A stretch of DNA of 64,000 bases, taken from the NCBI GenBank assembly GCA_040221975.1, contig JAVJWR010000027.1, positions 62,001 to 126,000 of the forward strand, read 5' to 3'. This document shows, piece after piece, positions 35,122-43,825 of the stretch (position 1 is the stretch's first letter; every line of letters begins with the position of its first letter). The position numbers and the translations under genes are program-made. The DNA is from Haliea sp040221975 (GTDB lineage Bacteria > Pseudomonadota > Gammaproteobacteria > Pseudomonadales > Halieaceae). The notes under the pieces are model-generated. The model made no database searches and was not told the origin of the DNA. It saw nothing but the letters and a program-made list of their open reading frames with translations.

Positions 35122-35952
35122 TCAGGGCCGCTTCTCTGCTGTCAGTACCTGCACCGGATGCACTGGCGCAAGTTGGCCCCGGGGATTCAGTTTGCGCGCC
35201 GCCAGAGCCATTGCGGCCAGCGCCGCCTGCCGGTTGTGCGGTGCCGGGTGGGTGCTGAGAAATTCCGGCGGGCGGCTGCCGCCATCCACAGAGCCCATTT
35301 TGGCCCACAGGCTGACCGCGGCGTCCGGGTCATAGCCCGCGCGGGTGGCAAGCTCCAGCCCCAACTGGTCGGCCTCCAGCTCGGCGGTACGGCTGTTCGG
35401 CAGCTGCAGGGCCAGGGTGGCAGCCATGCCTGCGGCACCCATGGCCATGTTGGGGTTTTCTGACATGGCACCGACCGCGACCACCCCGAGGGTAGTCGCC
35501 ATCGCCCGGGACATGCGTTCGGCGGTGTGGTTGGCCAGGGCGTGGGAGATTTCATGGCCCATGATCTGGGCGAACTCGGCGTCGGTCAGCTTGAGCTGTT
35601 TGAACAGGCCGGTATACACCGCCATCCGACCCCCCGCCATGCACCAGGCGTTGACAGTCTTGTCGTCATCCACCAGAGCCACGCTCCACTCCCAGCCTGC
35701 CGACTGCGGATATTCGGAAATTGCCACCGACACCAGGCGTCCGGTAATCGTTGCCACTCGCTTGGCCAGTGCCTTGTCGTTCGAAAGCTGGTCCTTGGCG
35801 CCCATATCCGAGACGGTGTTCAGGTAGGCGGCGCGGGATTCCACGATCGCGGCCTCCGGCGAAATCAGCATCAGCTGCCTGCGGCCGGTGGGACTGGTGA
35901 CGCAGGCAGTCAGGAAGCAGGTGACTGTCAGCAGGATAAATACTTTTTTCAT
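35122..35952 (-). CDS. M48-family metalloprotease lipoprotein
   Basis: The 276-residue product has a lipoprotein signal with LTAC (Cys17), then an M48 peptidase domain with HEISH (His133, Glu134, His137) and the third ligand in ELEADQLGLELATRAGYDPD. It resembles LoiP/YcaL, which sit at the outer membrane and degrade or assemble outer membrane proteins. It would act in the periplasm. The gene is single, convergent with the hydrolase gene, and begins downstream of the GC minisatellite. Confidence 0.88.
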   Translation of the reverse strand: MKKVFILLTVTCFLTACVTSPTGRRQLMLISPEAAIVESRAAYLNTVSDMGAKDQLSNDKALAKRVATITGRLVSVAISEYPQSAGWEWSVALVDDDKTVNAWCMAGGRMAVYTGLFKQLKLTDAEFAQIMGHEISHALANHTAERMSRAMATTLGVVAVGAMSENPNMAMGAAGMAATLALQLPNSRTAELEADQLGLELATRAGYDPDAAVSLWAKMGSVDGGSRPPEFLSTHPAPHNRQAALAAMALAARKLNPRGQLAPVHPVQVLTAEKRP

Positions 35953-36029
35953 CGGGGGAACCCTCGCGAACGGGCGGCTATTCTAGTCTATGTCGCGAGG
36001 ATTTTGACTGTTTTGAGGGATGGCCGTTC

Positions 36030-36084
36030 CCCTCGGCGGCCCCCCTTGGCGGGCCCCCCTCGGCGGGCCCCCCTTGGCGGGCCC
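36030..36084. repeat. GC-rich 14-bp minisatellite
   Basis: Four head-to-tail copies of the unit CCCTYGGCGGGCCC; the first copy is one base short. The variable fifth base alternates C, T, C, T. Each unit contains the palindrome GGGCCC and can fold back. It ends three bases before the stop of the Rieske oxygenase gene, in the gap before the M48 gene. Confidence 0.9.
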
Positions 36085-36086
36085 CC

Positions 36087-37175
36087 CTAAAAGGGCAGGC
36101 CGTCGTCGATGGCGTGGCCCGCTTCCTCGGGTGTTGCCAGGCCTTTCGTGTAGTGCTTGCCGTTGACTTCATCGCGAATCCTTGCGGCGTCATCCGGTGT
36201 GGCGAAGAACTGCGAGTACCACTGGCGGCCGGTACGGAAGGGTCCGTCGGTCTTCAATTGCATGATTTTCAGTGCCGGGCGCTTGAACTTCCAGACATTG
36301 AAATCCGCGCCGAAGGCCTCCAGGGCGTTGGCCTGGAATTGCCTGGCGGCCTCCCGGTCCTCGTTGCTGGCTGGGCTGCTGGCGCCCCTGTAGAGTACAG
36401 CATGCCAGCACTTGACCACGCCGTCGTCCACCGGAGTGTTGGCGATCAGCTCGAACATGACGGCGTCGCCGAATACCTGCTTCGACAACAGCAGGCCCGG
36501 CCCGGTGTACCAGGTGGTGGTATACAGGTAGGTATCATACAGCTGCATCGGGCCACCCTGCCGCTGGATATACACCTGGTCGCGGTACTCGTTCTCGAAA
36601 TACTCGCAGGGTGCACCGTGGGTGGGCCCCAGATGGCGGCTGTCGGCCATGTTGTCGAGGATTTCCTGGGGGTGGATCTGCAGTTCACCCAGGTGGTCCA
36701 GCTCCCACTGCACCCACTGCGGATCATCCCACTGTTGCAACAGGGGCGCGTCGTACTCGGGAGGGCGCCCTTCCGGGTCATACCAGGCCATCACGCAGCC
36801 CATGTTGTCCACCACCGGGTAGGAGCGGATCGAGGCCGACTTGGGGTAGGGGCCTTCGGCGTAGGGAATGTCATCGACATCGCCGTCACAGCTGTAACGC
36901 CAGCCGTGGTAGGGGCAGCGGATGGAATCGCCCTCGATCTGCTCGCCATTCTTGACGATCATGGCGCTGGTGCTGGCAGTCAGATGGGTGCCCATGTGGG
37001 CACAGTAGGCGTCCAGCAGGACGGGTTTGCCGCTTTCACCCCGGTACAGCGCCAGATCCTGGCCAAAGAACCGCACCGCCATGGGTCCGGCGTCGAGTTC
37101 CTTGCTTTCTGCCACAATGAACCAGCCCCGGGGAAAGGTATTGGGGCCCAGGTTGTAATCAGCCGCTGTTGCCAT
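36087..37175 (-). CDS. Rieske aromatic/steroid ring-hydroxylating oxygenase (KshA-like)
   Basis: The 362-residue product has a Rieske [2Fe-2S] domain with CAH (Cys58, His60) and CPYHGW (Cys87, His90), and a catalytic non-haem iron site in DNMADSRHLGPTHG (Asn175, Asp178, His181, His186). The arrangement and length match 3-ketosteroid 9-alpha-hydroxylase oxygenase (KshA) and related enzymes. It needs a reductase partner, which is not in the window. The substrate may be a sterol or other polycyclic compound; this is inferred. Confidence 0.85.
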   Translation of the reverse strand: MATAADYNLGPNTFPRGWFIVAESKELDAGPMAVRFFGQDLALYRGESGKPVLLDAYCAHMGTHLTASTSAMIVKNGEQIEGDSIRCPYHGWRYSCDGDVDDIPYAEGPYPKSASIRSYPVVDNMGCVMAWYDPEGRPPEYDAPLLQQWDDPQWVQWELDHLGELQIHPQEILDNMADSRHLGPTHGAPCEYFENEYRDQVYIQRQGGPMQLYDTYLYTTTWYTGPGLLLSKQVFGDAVMFELIANTPVDDGVVKCWHAVLYRGASSPASNEDREAARQFQANALEAFGADFNVWKFKRPALKIMQLKTDGPFRTGRQWYSQFFATPDDAARIRDEVNGKHYTKGLATPEEAGHAIDDGLPF

Positions 37176-37279
37176 GGTGCTTGCCTCCAGTGTTCGCGAT
37201 TATTCCCAGTATAACGGCCGCGGGCGCCGCAGCCACATCGTGGAGCCGCGGGCCCGGCAGGCAGCTGGGCTTGGCTCAA

Positions 37280-38590
37280 CTATTTGGCTTGCTGGTCTGA
37301 CGGGTTGTGCTGCTGGTTGAACCTGCGCCCGAGATATACCCCCGTTGCCCCCCAGCAGGCGGCAATGCCGGCGCCGATCAGGGCCACCGGGGCCATGCCC
37401 AGGCCCAGGCCCTGGGTCAGCGCGGTGAAGGCCCACGCGTTGACCATGTCTCCGCCCCGGTAGACCACAATATCGATCACCGGTTTCGCCTTGTAGCGGG
37501 CCTCCTGGTCGACGGCGGTGAACAGCATCTCCCGCCCGGGCCGGGTAATGGCGAAATTGCCCGCCCGGCGCGCGATCTGTACGCCCACCACCACGGCCAC
37601 GATGGGCGCTGCAGCCAGCAGCAGCAGCCCGGCACAGATGACCGCGGGAATACAGGCGAGGGTGAAGGGCAGTCCCAGGTGCCTGGCAATGCGCCCCGTG
37701 GCAAAGGCGGCGATCACCACGGTCAGTGTGTTGACGGCGAGGTCCATGGCGGCCCAGATTTGGGTCCGGGTCTCCCGGTCATAGGGCTCCAGCAGGTTTT
37801 TCAGCTCGAAATAGATGAATGAGCTGATGGAGGTGTAGAGCACGATGAACAGGGCGATGCCGAGCAGGTAGGGACTGCGGAGGAATTCGGAGAAACCCGC
37901 CAGGGGGTTGCCGCCGATATAGTCAAAATCCCGGCCGCTGGCGGTGAGACCGGCATTGCCCAGATCCTCGACCTTTAGCCGCTGCAGCCAGTAGACCAGG
38001 GGCAGGGTGGCGACCAGGGCCGCGCTGCCGATCAGCAGCAGCGTGTCGGTCCCCGCTTCCGCCGCCAGCAGGGCCGTAAAGGCCGGGCCGAGCATGGCGC
38101 CGACGCTGGCACCGGCGCCGATGAATCCGAACAGGCGCGTGGCCTGGGGCCTGGCCCAGGTGTCGGCCATGAAGCTCCAGAATACGGAGATGTGGAACAG
38201 GCTGAAGACGCTGATCCAGACGTAGAAGGCCTTGTCCAGCAAGGTGCGCTCGGCCACGGTCTGGATACCGACGTAAAACAGGACAAACGTTGCGGCAAAG
38301 AAGCCGTACACCGCCGGTACCAGGTGTCGCAGGCGAATGCGGGTCACGGCGTTACCGTACAGTGATACCGCGACCACGCTGAACAGGAAAGTCAGGGTCC
38401 AGAGCACGCTGACTTCGGCATCGCTCCAGTCGCTGGCCATGGCGTCCCGCACGGGCCGCAGGATGTAGTAAGCGGCCATCAGGATCAGCACCAGGCTGAA
38501 GGAGCCCAGGGTGGCCCGCGCCTCACGGGGGTGGATGTCGCAGGCGAAGTCCAGTCCCCGCTGCAGCAGGGAGGGTTTCTGTGCGTTCAA
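37280..38590 (-). CDS. Npt-like NTP/NDP-exchange family or MFS transporter
   Basis: The 436-residue inner-membrane protein has about twelve helices. It starts HPREARATLGSFSLVLILMAAYYILRPVRD, a recognised signature of Npt1/Npt2-type proteins in free-living bacteria, and has TWARPQATRLFGFIGAGASVGA and a late KAKPVIDIVVYRGGDMVNAW. These proteins look like ATP/ADP carriers, but in free-living bacteria their substrate is uncertain. The gene precedes the Rieske oxygenase by 104 bases and follows an aldo/keto reductase by seven bases on the same strand. Confidence 0.8.
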   Translation of the reverse strand: MNAQKPSLLQRGLDFACDIHPREARATLGSFSLVLILMAAYYILRPVRDAMASDWSDAEVSVLWTLTFLFSVVAVSLYGNAVTRIRLRHLVPAVYGFFAATFVLFYVGIQTVAERTLLDKAFYVWISVFSLFHISVFWSFMADTWARPQATRLFGFIGAGASVGAMLGPAFTALLAAEAGTDTLLLIGSAALVATLPLVYWLQRLKVEDLGNAGLTASGRDFDYIGGNPLAGFSEFLRSPYLLGIALFIVLYTSISSFIYFELKNLLEPYDRETRTQIWAAMDLAVNTLTVVIAAFATGRIARHLGLPFTLACIPAVICAGLLLLAAAPIVAVVVGVQIARRAGNFAITRPGREMLFTAVDQEARYKAKPVIDIVVYRGGDMVNAWAFTALTQGLGLGMAPVALIGAGIAACWGATGVYLGRRFNQQHNPSDQQAK

Positions 38591-38597
38591 GCTGCCA

Positions 38598-39524
38598 CTA
38601 CAGTGCGCTGAAGACGCGCATCATTTCCGCACGCTGGTTGCGGTCCGGCAACGGGCCGAAGTTGGCCTGCATGTTGTCCTGCATGTGATGGACTTTGGAG
38701 GTGGCGGGAATCAGGTTGGTCACTGCCGGGTGGCCCAGGATCCATTTCAGGAAAAATTGTCCCCAGCTGCTGCAGCCAAGCTCCGCGGCTACTGCCGGCA
38801 ATTCCTGGTCGCGGGTTTTGGCGAACAGGGAGCCGCGCTGGTAGGGGCGGTTGATCATGGTGGCGATGTCGCGCTCCTGCGCCAGCGGCAGCAGGGCCTG
38901 CTCTGCGGTACGATCTTCCATGTTGTAGCTGAACTGGACGAAATCCAGCGGCTCCGTGCGCATGATTTGCAACAGTTCTTCGTGGTTGCGGCCATGGGAG
39001 GTGGTGATGCCGATGTAGCGCACCTTGCCCTCCTCTTTCCACTGTTTCAGCGTGGCGAGGTGGGTGCGCCAGTCCTGCAGGTTGTGGATTGCAATCAGGT
39101 CGAAGCGCTCGACCGCCATGCGCTCGGCGGAAGTCTGCATCTGGGCGATGCCTTCCTCCCGGCCCGTGGTCCAGACCTTGGTGGCGGCAAATACCGGCGG
39201 CCGCGGCGACAGGGTGCGGAGGATGTCGCCGACCCGCGACTCCGCTTCACCGTACATCGGGGAAGAGTCAATGACCGTGCCGCCGGCGGCGAAGAAAGCC
39301 TGCAGGACTGCGCCCAACTGCTGCAGCGTCTCGGGACTGGCGGGCTCGTCAAATGTTTGCGAGGTGCCCATGCCGATGACCGGCAGCAGTTCGCCGGAGC
39401 TGGGTATGGGGCGCGTGTTCACAGTCGGGCCAGTGTTTCCCGCCGGGCCTGTCGCGCTAGCCGTGCCGGTGCCTAGCAGGGGTAGTGTCGCGGCGAGTTG
39501 CAGAATCTGGCGTCTGTTCAGCAT
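38598..39524 (-). CDS. Exported aldo/keto reductase
   Basis: The 308-residue product has an N-terminal signal (MLNRRQILQLAATLPLLGTG) with an RRQ pair like a Tat signal. The TIM-barrel AKR motifs are IGMGTSQTFDEP, FFAAGGTVIDSSPMYGEAES (catalytic Asp and Tyr), ATKVWTT (Lys), IAIHNLQDW (His) and NLIPATSKVHHMQDN for the cofactor. A Tat-exported AKR would fold with its NADP in the cytoplasm before export. The substrate is unknown. It sits seven bases before the transporter gene and 11 bases after pbpG. Confidence 0.85.
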   Translation of the reverse strand: MLNRRQILQLAATLPLLGTGTASATGPAGNTGPTVNTRPIPSSGELLPVIGMGTSQTFDEPASPETLQQLGAVLQAFFAAGGTVIDSSPMYGEAESRVGDILRTLSPRPPVFAATKVWTTGREEGIAQMQTSAERMAVERFDLIAIHNLQDWRTHLATLKQWKEEGKVRYIGITTSHGRNHEELLQIMRTEPLDFVQFSYNMEDRTAEQALLPLAQERDIATMINRPYQRGSLFAKTRDQELPAVAAELGCSSWGQFFLKWILGHPAVTNLIPATSKVHHMQDNMQANFGPLPDRNQRAEMMRVFSAL

Positions 39525-39534
39525 GGCCCGCTCC

Positions 39535-40368
39535 TCAGCTGTTTGCCAGCATCCACTTGCGCAGGCGGTTGGAATCGCCGAAGGGGGTCAGCTTGCCGAA
39601 CGAGTTGAGCAGCACTATGGACACCGGTTCGCCCTCAATGGTTGCCTGCATGACCAGGCAGCGGCCCGCCTCATTGAGGTAGCCAGTCTTGCTCAGGCCG
39701 ATTTCCCAGGTCTGGTTTTTCAGCAGGCGGTTGGTGTTGTTGTAGTTCAGGGGCCCGCGGCGGGCAAAGGGGTGGACTTCCATGCCCGGCGTCGTGCTGG
39801 CTTCGGTAATCAGCGGATACGTGCCCGCGGCGCGCACCATCAGCGCCAGGTCCCGGGCGGTGGACAGGTTATCGCCGTGCAGGCCGGCGGGGTCGGCAAA
39901 CTGGCTGTTGCGCATGCCCAGCGCCTCCGCTTTCAGGTTCATGGCCGTGACGAAGGCGTCAAGCCCGCCGGGATAGGTGCGTCCGAGCGCGCTGGCGGCG
40001 CGGTTTTCCGAGGACATCAGGGCCAGCAGCAGCATTTCCCGCCGGCTGAGAGTGGCGCCGTAGTCCAGCCGCGAGCCGGTGAGACGGATCAGGTCGCGGT
40101 CGTCCCGGGTCACCGTGATCGGCTGTTCCAGGTCCAGTCCGGCATCGAGAATGACCATCGCGGTCATCAGCTTGGTGATAGAGGCTATGGGGCGAACCGT
40201 GTCCGTGTCCTTGCCGTAGATGATGTTGCCATCGGCGTCCAGCACGATGGCGGAGGCGGATCTCAGTCCGGGGTTGCCATTGAGCTGGCCAAACTTGCCG
40301 TTGCCTGCGGCCAGGGCAGTGACGGGTAACAACAGAAACAGGCACAGGGCCCACTGCGGCGTCTTCAT
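39535..40368 (-). CDS. pbpG: D-alanyl-D-alanine endopeptidase PBP7/8
   Basis: The 277-residue product has a signal peptide (cleavage near ALAAG) and the serine DD-peptidase motifs SITK (63-66), SEN (120-122) and KTG (227-229). The length and the close spacing of the motifs match PbpG (penicillin-binding protein 7), which cuts D-Ala-mDAP cross-links in peptidoglycan. It acts in the periplasm. It lies 11 bases before the aldo/keto reductase on the same strand and may be co-transcribed with it. Confidence 0.9.
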   Translation of the reverse strand: MKTPQWALCLFLLLPVTALAAGNGKFGQLNGNPGLRSASAIVLDADGNIIYGKDTDTVRPIASITKLMTAMVILDAGLDLEQPITVTRDDRDLIRLTGSRLDYGATLSRREMLLLALMSSENRAASALGRTYPGGLDAFVTAMNLKAEALGMRNSQFADPAGLHGDNLSTARDLALMVRAAGTYPLITEASTTPGMEVHPFARRGPLNYNNTNRLLKNQTWEIGLSKTGYLNEAGRCLVMQATIEGEPVSIVLLNSFGKLTPFGDSNRLRKWMLANS

Positions 40369-40469
40369 GATCCGATCCCGTGGTTTTTTCCTCTGGGGCC
40401 AGTTTGCCCCAGCCCCAGTGCCGGCGCCAGCCCTGAACTTTAGTTACCTGCACATTTCCCGGGTCCGGC

Positions 40470-41474
40470 TCAGCCGGGCTCCGACTCGGCCCCCGCGGTG
40501 ACCCGCAGCAGCCCGCGGAAAATGCGCTGGGCCGATGTCTCGCCGCTCAATACCTTGTAGACGTCACTGGCAATCGGCATCTCCACCCCGTGCTGATCCG
40601 CCAGCGCCATCACCGCGGGTGCACTCTTGGCGCCCTCCGCGACCATGAACATCTCCGCGGAGATGGTTGCCATGCTCTTGCCACGGCCCAGTTCCATGCC
40701 GACGTGACGGTTGCGGCTCTGGGGGCTGGTGCAGGTGGCGATCATGTCGCCAATGCCCGCGAGACCGGCGAAGGTTTCCGGTTGGCCGCCCATGGCGCAG
40801 CCGAGGCGACTGATCTCCGCCAGGCCGCGGGTGATCAGGGACGCCCGGGTGTTGTCCCCGGCGCCGAGGCCGTCGCCCATGCCCACGGCGATGGCGATGA
40901 TGTTTTTCAGTACCCCGCCCAGCTCACAGCCCACCACATCGGTGTTGGTGTAGACTCGGAACAGGCCGCTGGAGAACAGGCACTGCAGTTCGCGCACGAT
41001 GATCGCGTCTTCCATCGCGATTACACTCGCCGCCGCCTGGCCCGCCATGATCTCCCGGGCCAGGTTGGGACCCGTGAGGACGCCCACCGGATGCCCGGGC
41101 AGCACCTCGGCGATGATTTCAGTCATGCGCATGCGGGTGTCCAGTTCCAGCCCCTTGGTCAGACTGATGATCGGTACCCAGGGCCGGATATGTTCGCGTA
41201 CCTGCTGCAGCACGCTGCGGAAATTCTGCGACGGGATCCCCATGACAATGACATCGGCGCTGGCCACGGCCTCGCCGATGTCCGCCGTCGCCCGCAGCTT
41301 CTCCGGCAGGCGGGCGCCAGGGAGGTAGGTCTCGTTGCTGTGGCGTGTATTGATTTCCTGCACGGTCTCGGCATTGCGGGCCCAGAGGGTGACCGGTGCG
41401 TTGCGGGCCACCAGGGCGGCAACCGTGGTGCCCCAGGAGCCGCCCCCCAGGAGACAGACTTTGAGGTTGCTCAT
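40470..41474 (-). CDS. gpsA: NAD(P)+-dependent glycerol-3-phosphate dehydrogenase
   Basis: The 334-residue product has the nucleotide loop VCLLGGGSWGTTVAALVARN, SLTKGLELDTRMRMTEII with the catalytic Lys region, VGCELGGVLKNIIAIAVGMG (active-site Lys) and LGDNTRASLITRGLAEI-type motif GDNTRASLITRGLAE. GpsA reduces dihydroxyacetone phosphate to sn-glycerol 3-phosphate for phospholipid synthesis. Its ATG overlaps the plsB stop by four bases, so it is the last gene of the plsC-plsB-gpsA operon. Confidence 0.95.
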   Translation of the reverse strand: MSNLKVCLLGGGSWGTTVAALVARNAPVTLWARNAETVQEINTRHSNETYLPGARLPEKLRATADIGEAVASADVIVMGIPSQNFRSVLQQVREHIRPWVPIISLTKGLELDTRMRMTEIIAEVLPGHPVGVLTGPNLAREIMAGQAAASVIAMEDAIIVRELQCLFSSGLFRVYTNTDVVGCELGGVLKNIIAIAVGMGDGLGAGDNTRASLITRGLAEISRLGCAMGGQPETFAGLAGIGDMIATCTSPQSRNRHVGMELGRGKSMATISAEMFMVAEGAKSAPAVMALADQHGVEMPIASDVYKVLSGETSAQRIFRGLLRVTAGAESEPG

Positions 41475-43825
41475 GGCATGGGTTCCTTGAATCGGTCGCG
41501 GCCGGTGAGGCCGATGGCGCGGATGACTTCCAGCCGCCGTTTCAGCTCTCGCAGCTGCCGCGCCAGGGTCTGCCGCTGTTCGCCCCGTTCCTGGCCGCCG
41601 CCGCTGGTGAGTCCCCGGTGCTGCAACATCTGGAAGCCGTTGCGGAACAGCAGCTTGCCGATGGACGATTCACTGCTGATGCGGCGCTGCAGGTACAGCT
41701 GGCGGCCCAGTTTCAGGGCCTCGCTGACGCAGGCCTGCTCGTCCATGCCCTGCTCCGCGGGCAACCTTGCAGCCAGGTCGGACACCACGGAATAGGCCTC
41801 GACATAGGTCAGCAGGGTGACGTGGGCCACCAGCGGGGTCATGGCCAGCAGCAGCTGGGTGAAGCCTCCGGGGGTGCGTTCCGGGAGCGACTCCCAGTCC
41901 GGCTCGTAGCGCGCCAGCTCGGCGCGGATCTCGCGATGGAATTCAGCGCTGGGAGCGTAGAAGAATTCGAACTTGAACAGGTCTCGCAGTTCGTCAACCT
42001 CGGCCCAGAACACCTCCAGGGCCTGGGCCTCGCTGGCTTCCGTGGACTTCACCAGGGCGAGCTCAATGATCGCCTTGTTGACGAAAAAGTGGATGATGGT
42101 ATTGCGGTAGTAGCTGGCTACCGGGTGCTGTTCCAGGGCGATGCCATACACCACTTCCGGCCCTTCGTCATAGCGGGTAACGATGCCCTCGTTGATCATG
42201 ATGCCCAGGAGACCGTCCATCTGTTCGGCGTAGGCGCGGTCGAAATCCGCTGAAATTCGCAGCTGGCGCGTCTCGGCCCAGGCCAGCAGCGCGCGCAGCT
42301 CCTCCACCACTTCGGATTCAGTGAGTGCCTTGGGAGCCGCTCCCAGCAGGCTCATGGTCACCAGCGAGGGAAAGGTGATGGGAGTGACCCGGTTGGCCTC
42401 TACTGCCACCTCGAAGGCGATCTTGGACAGGGCCAGGCTGTCCTCGGGTTCCGGTGCCTGCGACAGCACCACGGGCTGGCCGATATCCATGTAGATCTTG
42501 CCCATGGGCCTGGCGAGGCTGCGGACGTAGCCGATGAACCAGCGCAGTGACTCGGCGCCCTTGCCGCGGCCGGTCTGCTCGGTGGCATACTCCTCGACGT
42601 CGCGTATCAGGTCGTAGCTGATGGAGATGGGGATGATGTGGATGTCCCGGGCATCGGTGGCGTGGCAGGCTTCGAGGACATATTTCAGCAGGCCGTAGCG
42701 CGGTGGCATCAGCTTGCCCAGGCGGGAGCGGGTGCCCTCGAAAGACCAGTTCATCGGGAACCGCTTTTCCATCAGGTAGCCGATGTAGTGGCGCAGGGTC
42801 AGTTTGTACAGAGTGTTGTCGCTGAAGCTGCGCTTGATGAAGATGCCGCCCGCCCGGCGCACCATGAAGCCGACGCCGGCGAAGTTGATGTTGGCGCCAC
42901 CGAACATGTGCGGCATGGGAAAGTCGTTGTCATACAGGACCTTGGGTACCACCATGCCGTCGAGGTAGGTTTTGTGGGTCCACAGCAGCATGGAGGGATG
43001 GTCGCGGACAATTTGCCGCATTGCCTCGATCGCCGCCGGATCAACCACGATCTTGCGCTCGTACCCCAGGCGCAGGCAGAAACCGCAGAAGCTCGCCCAC
43101 ACGTCCAGCCAGAAGGTGCTGGGGATGGAAATCATTTCCTCCATGTAGGCCGAGGCTTCCTTCAGCAGTGCAGTCTTGCTGCTGCCCTGCTGCGCGGCGA
43201 GGTGCTCCAGCGCCTCGTTGTAGCTGCGGTTGGCGCGCAGGCTCTCGGCGACATAGCGAGGCACCTTGTAGCGCCCACCCTGCAGCCGGCGTTCGGCGAT
43301 ATCCAGCACCACCGCGGCCTGCCGCGCGACAAAAATGCCGAATGCGTGCACGTCGGTGGCGCTGTCCTCCGCGTACTTGGCCAGGTAGCGGCCGCGCAGG
43401 TTCGCCAGCGAGTCCGGCTCGCCGCTGACCAGGTGCATCCGTTCGGGCTCCCGCGCCGCGATACGCCGCGCCCGACCCTGGCGCGGGCGCCGGGGGTCGC
43501 CCATGATCAGGTCGCGCAGGCGCGGCCCGGAATTGAGGGCCGCGAGGGGCGGTGTCCAGGCTACCCGCAGCGGGGCGATGATGGCGTCATCGCTGCTGGA
43601 AAGCTGCTCGCGCATGCTGCCGGGATCGATGCCGCGGCGATCATTGCCCAGGTTCAGGTTCAGGCGCCGATGCGTGCGGCACTGGCCAGACGCCGTCTCT
43701 TCATGGGCTGTGATCCAGCGTTCCAGCAAATCCTGCTCGAAGCCGTTGCGGGCATCGAGAATAAACACCACCGGCGCCTCCCCGGCTGGCCAGGGATTGG
43801 CGCTGAACTTGCCCTCCAGGCTCAC
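41471..43825 (-). CDS. plsB: Glycerol-3-phosphate 1-O-acyltransferase
   Basis: The 784-residue product is close in length to E. coli PlsB. It has the acyltransferase block HKTYLDG (HX4D, about residues 283-288), block II GGIFIKRSF, and block III SFEGTRSRLGKLMPPRYG (about 361-378). It adds an acyl chain to the sn-1 position of glycerol 3-phosphate at the inner membrane. Its start overlaps the end of the HAD-PlsC gene by four bases and its stop overlaps gpsA by four, so translation is likely coupled throughout. Confidence 0.95.
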   Translation of the reverse strand: MSLEGKFSANPWPAGEAPVVFILDARNGFEQDLLERWITAHEETASGQCRTHRRLNLNLGNDRRGIDPGSMREQLSSSDDAIIAPLRVAWTPPLAALNSGPRLRDLIMGDPRRPRQGRARRIAAREPERMHLVSGEPDSLANLRGRYLAKYAEDSATDVHAFGIFVARQAAVVLDIAERRLQGGRYKVPRYVAESLRANRSYNEALEHLAAQQGSSKTALLKEASAYMEEMISIPSTFWLDVWASFCGFCLRLGYERKIVVDPAAIEAMRQIVRDHPSMLLWTHKTYLDGMVVPKVLYDNDFPMPHMFGGANINFAGVGFMVRRAGGIFIKRSFSDNTLYKLTLRHYIGYLMEKRFPMNWSFEGTRSRLGKLMPPRYGLLKYVLEACHATDARDIHIIPISISYDLIRDVEEYATEQTGRGKGAESLRWFIGYVRSLARPMGKIYMDIGQPVVLSQAPEPEDSLALSKIAFEVAVEANRVTPITFPSLVTMSLLGAAPKALTESEVVEELRALLAWAETRQLRISADFDRAYAEQMDGLLGIMINEGIVTRYDEGPEVVYGIALEQHPVASYYRNTIIHFFVNKAIIELALVKSTEASEAQALEVFWAEVDELRDLFKFEFFYAPSAEFHREIRAELARYEPDWESLPERTPGGFTQLLLAMTPLVAHVTLLTYVEAYSVVSDLAARLPAEQGMDEQACVSEALKLGRQLYLQRRISSESSIGKLLFRNGFQMLQHRGLTSGGGQERGEQRQTLARQLRELKRRLEVIRAIGLTGRDRFKEPMP

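Noticed and set aside
36030..36084. CRISPR-like array
   Set aside because: The units are 14 bases, directly adjacent and without spacers, so this is a minisatellite.
40466..40478. CCGGC-TCA-GCCGG hairpin at the gpsA stop as a terminator
   Set aside because: The stem is five pairs, there is no T-tract, and it overlaps the coding end.
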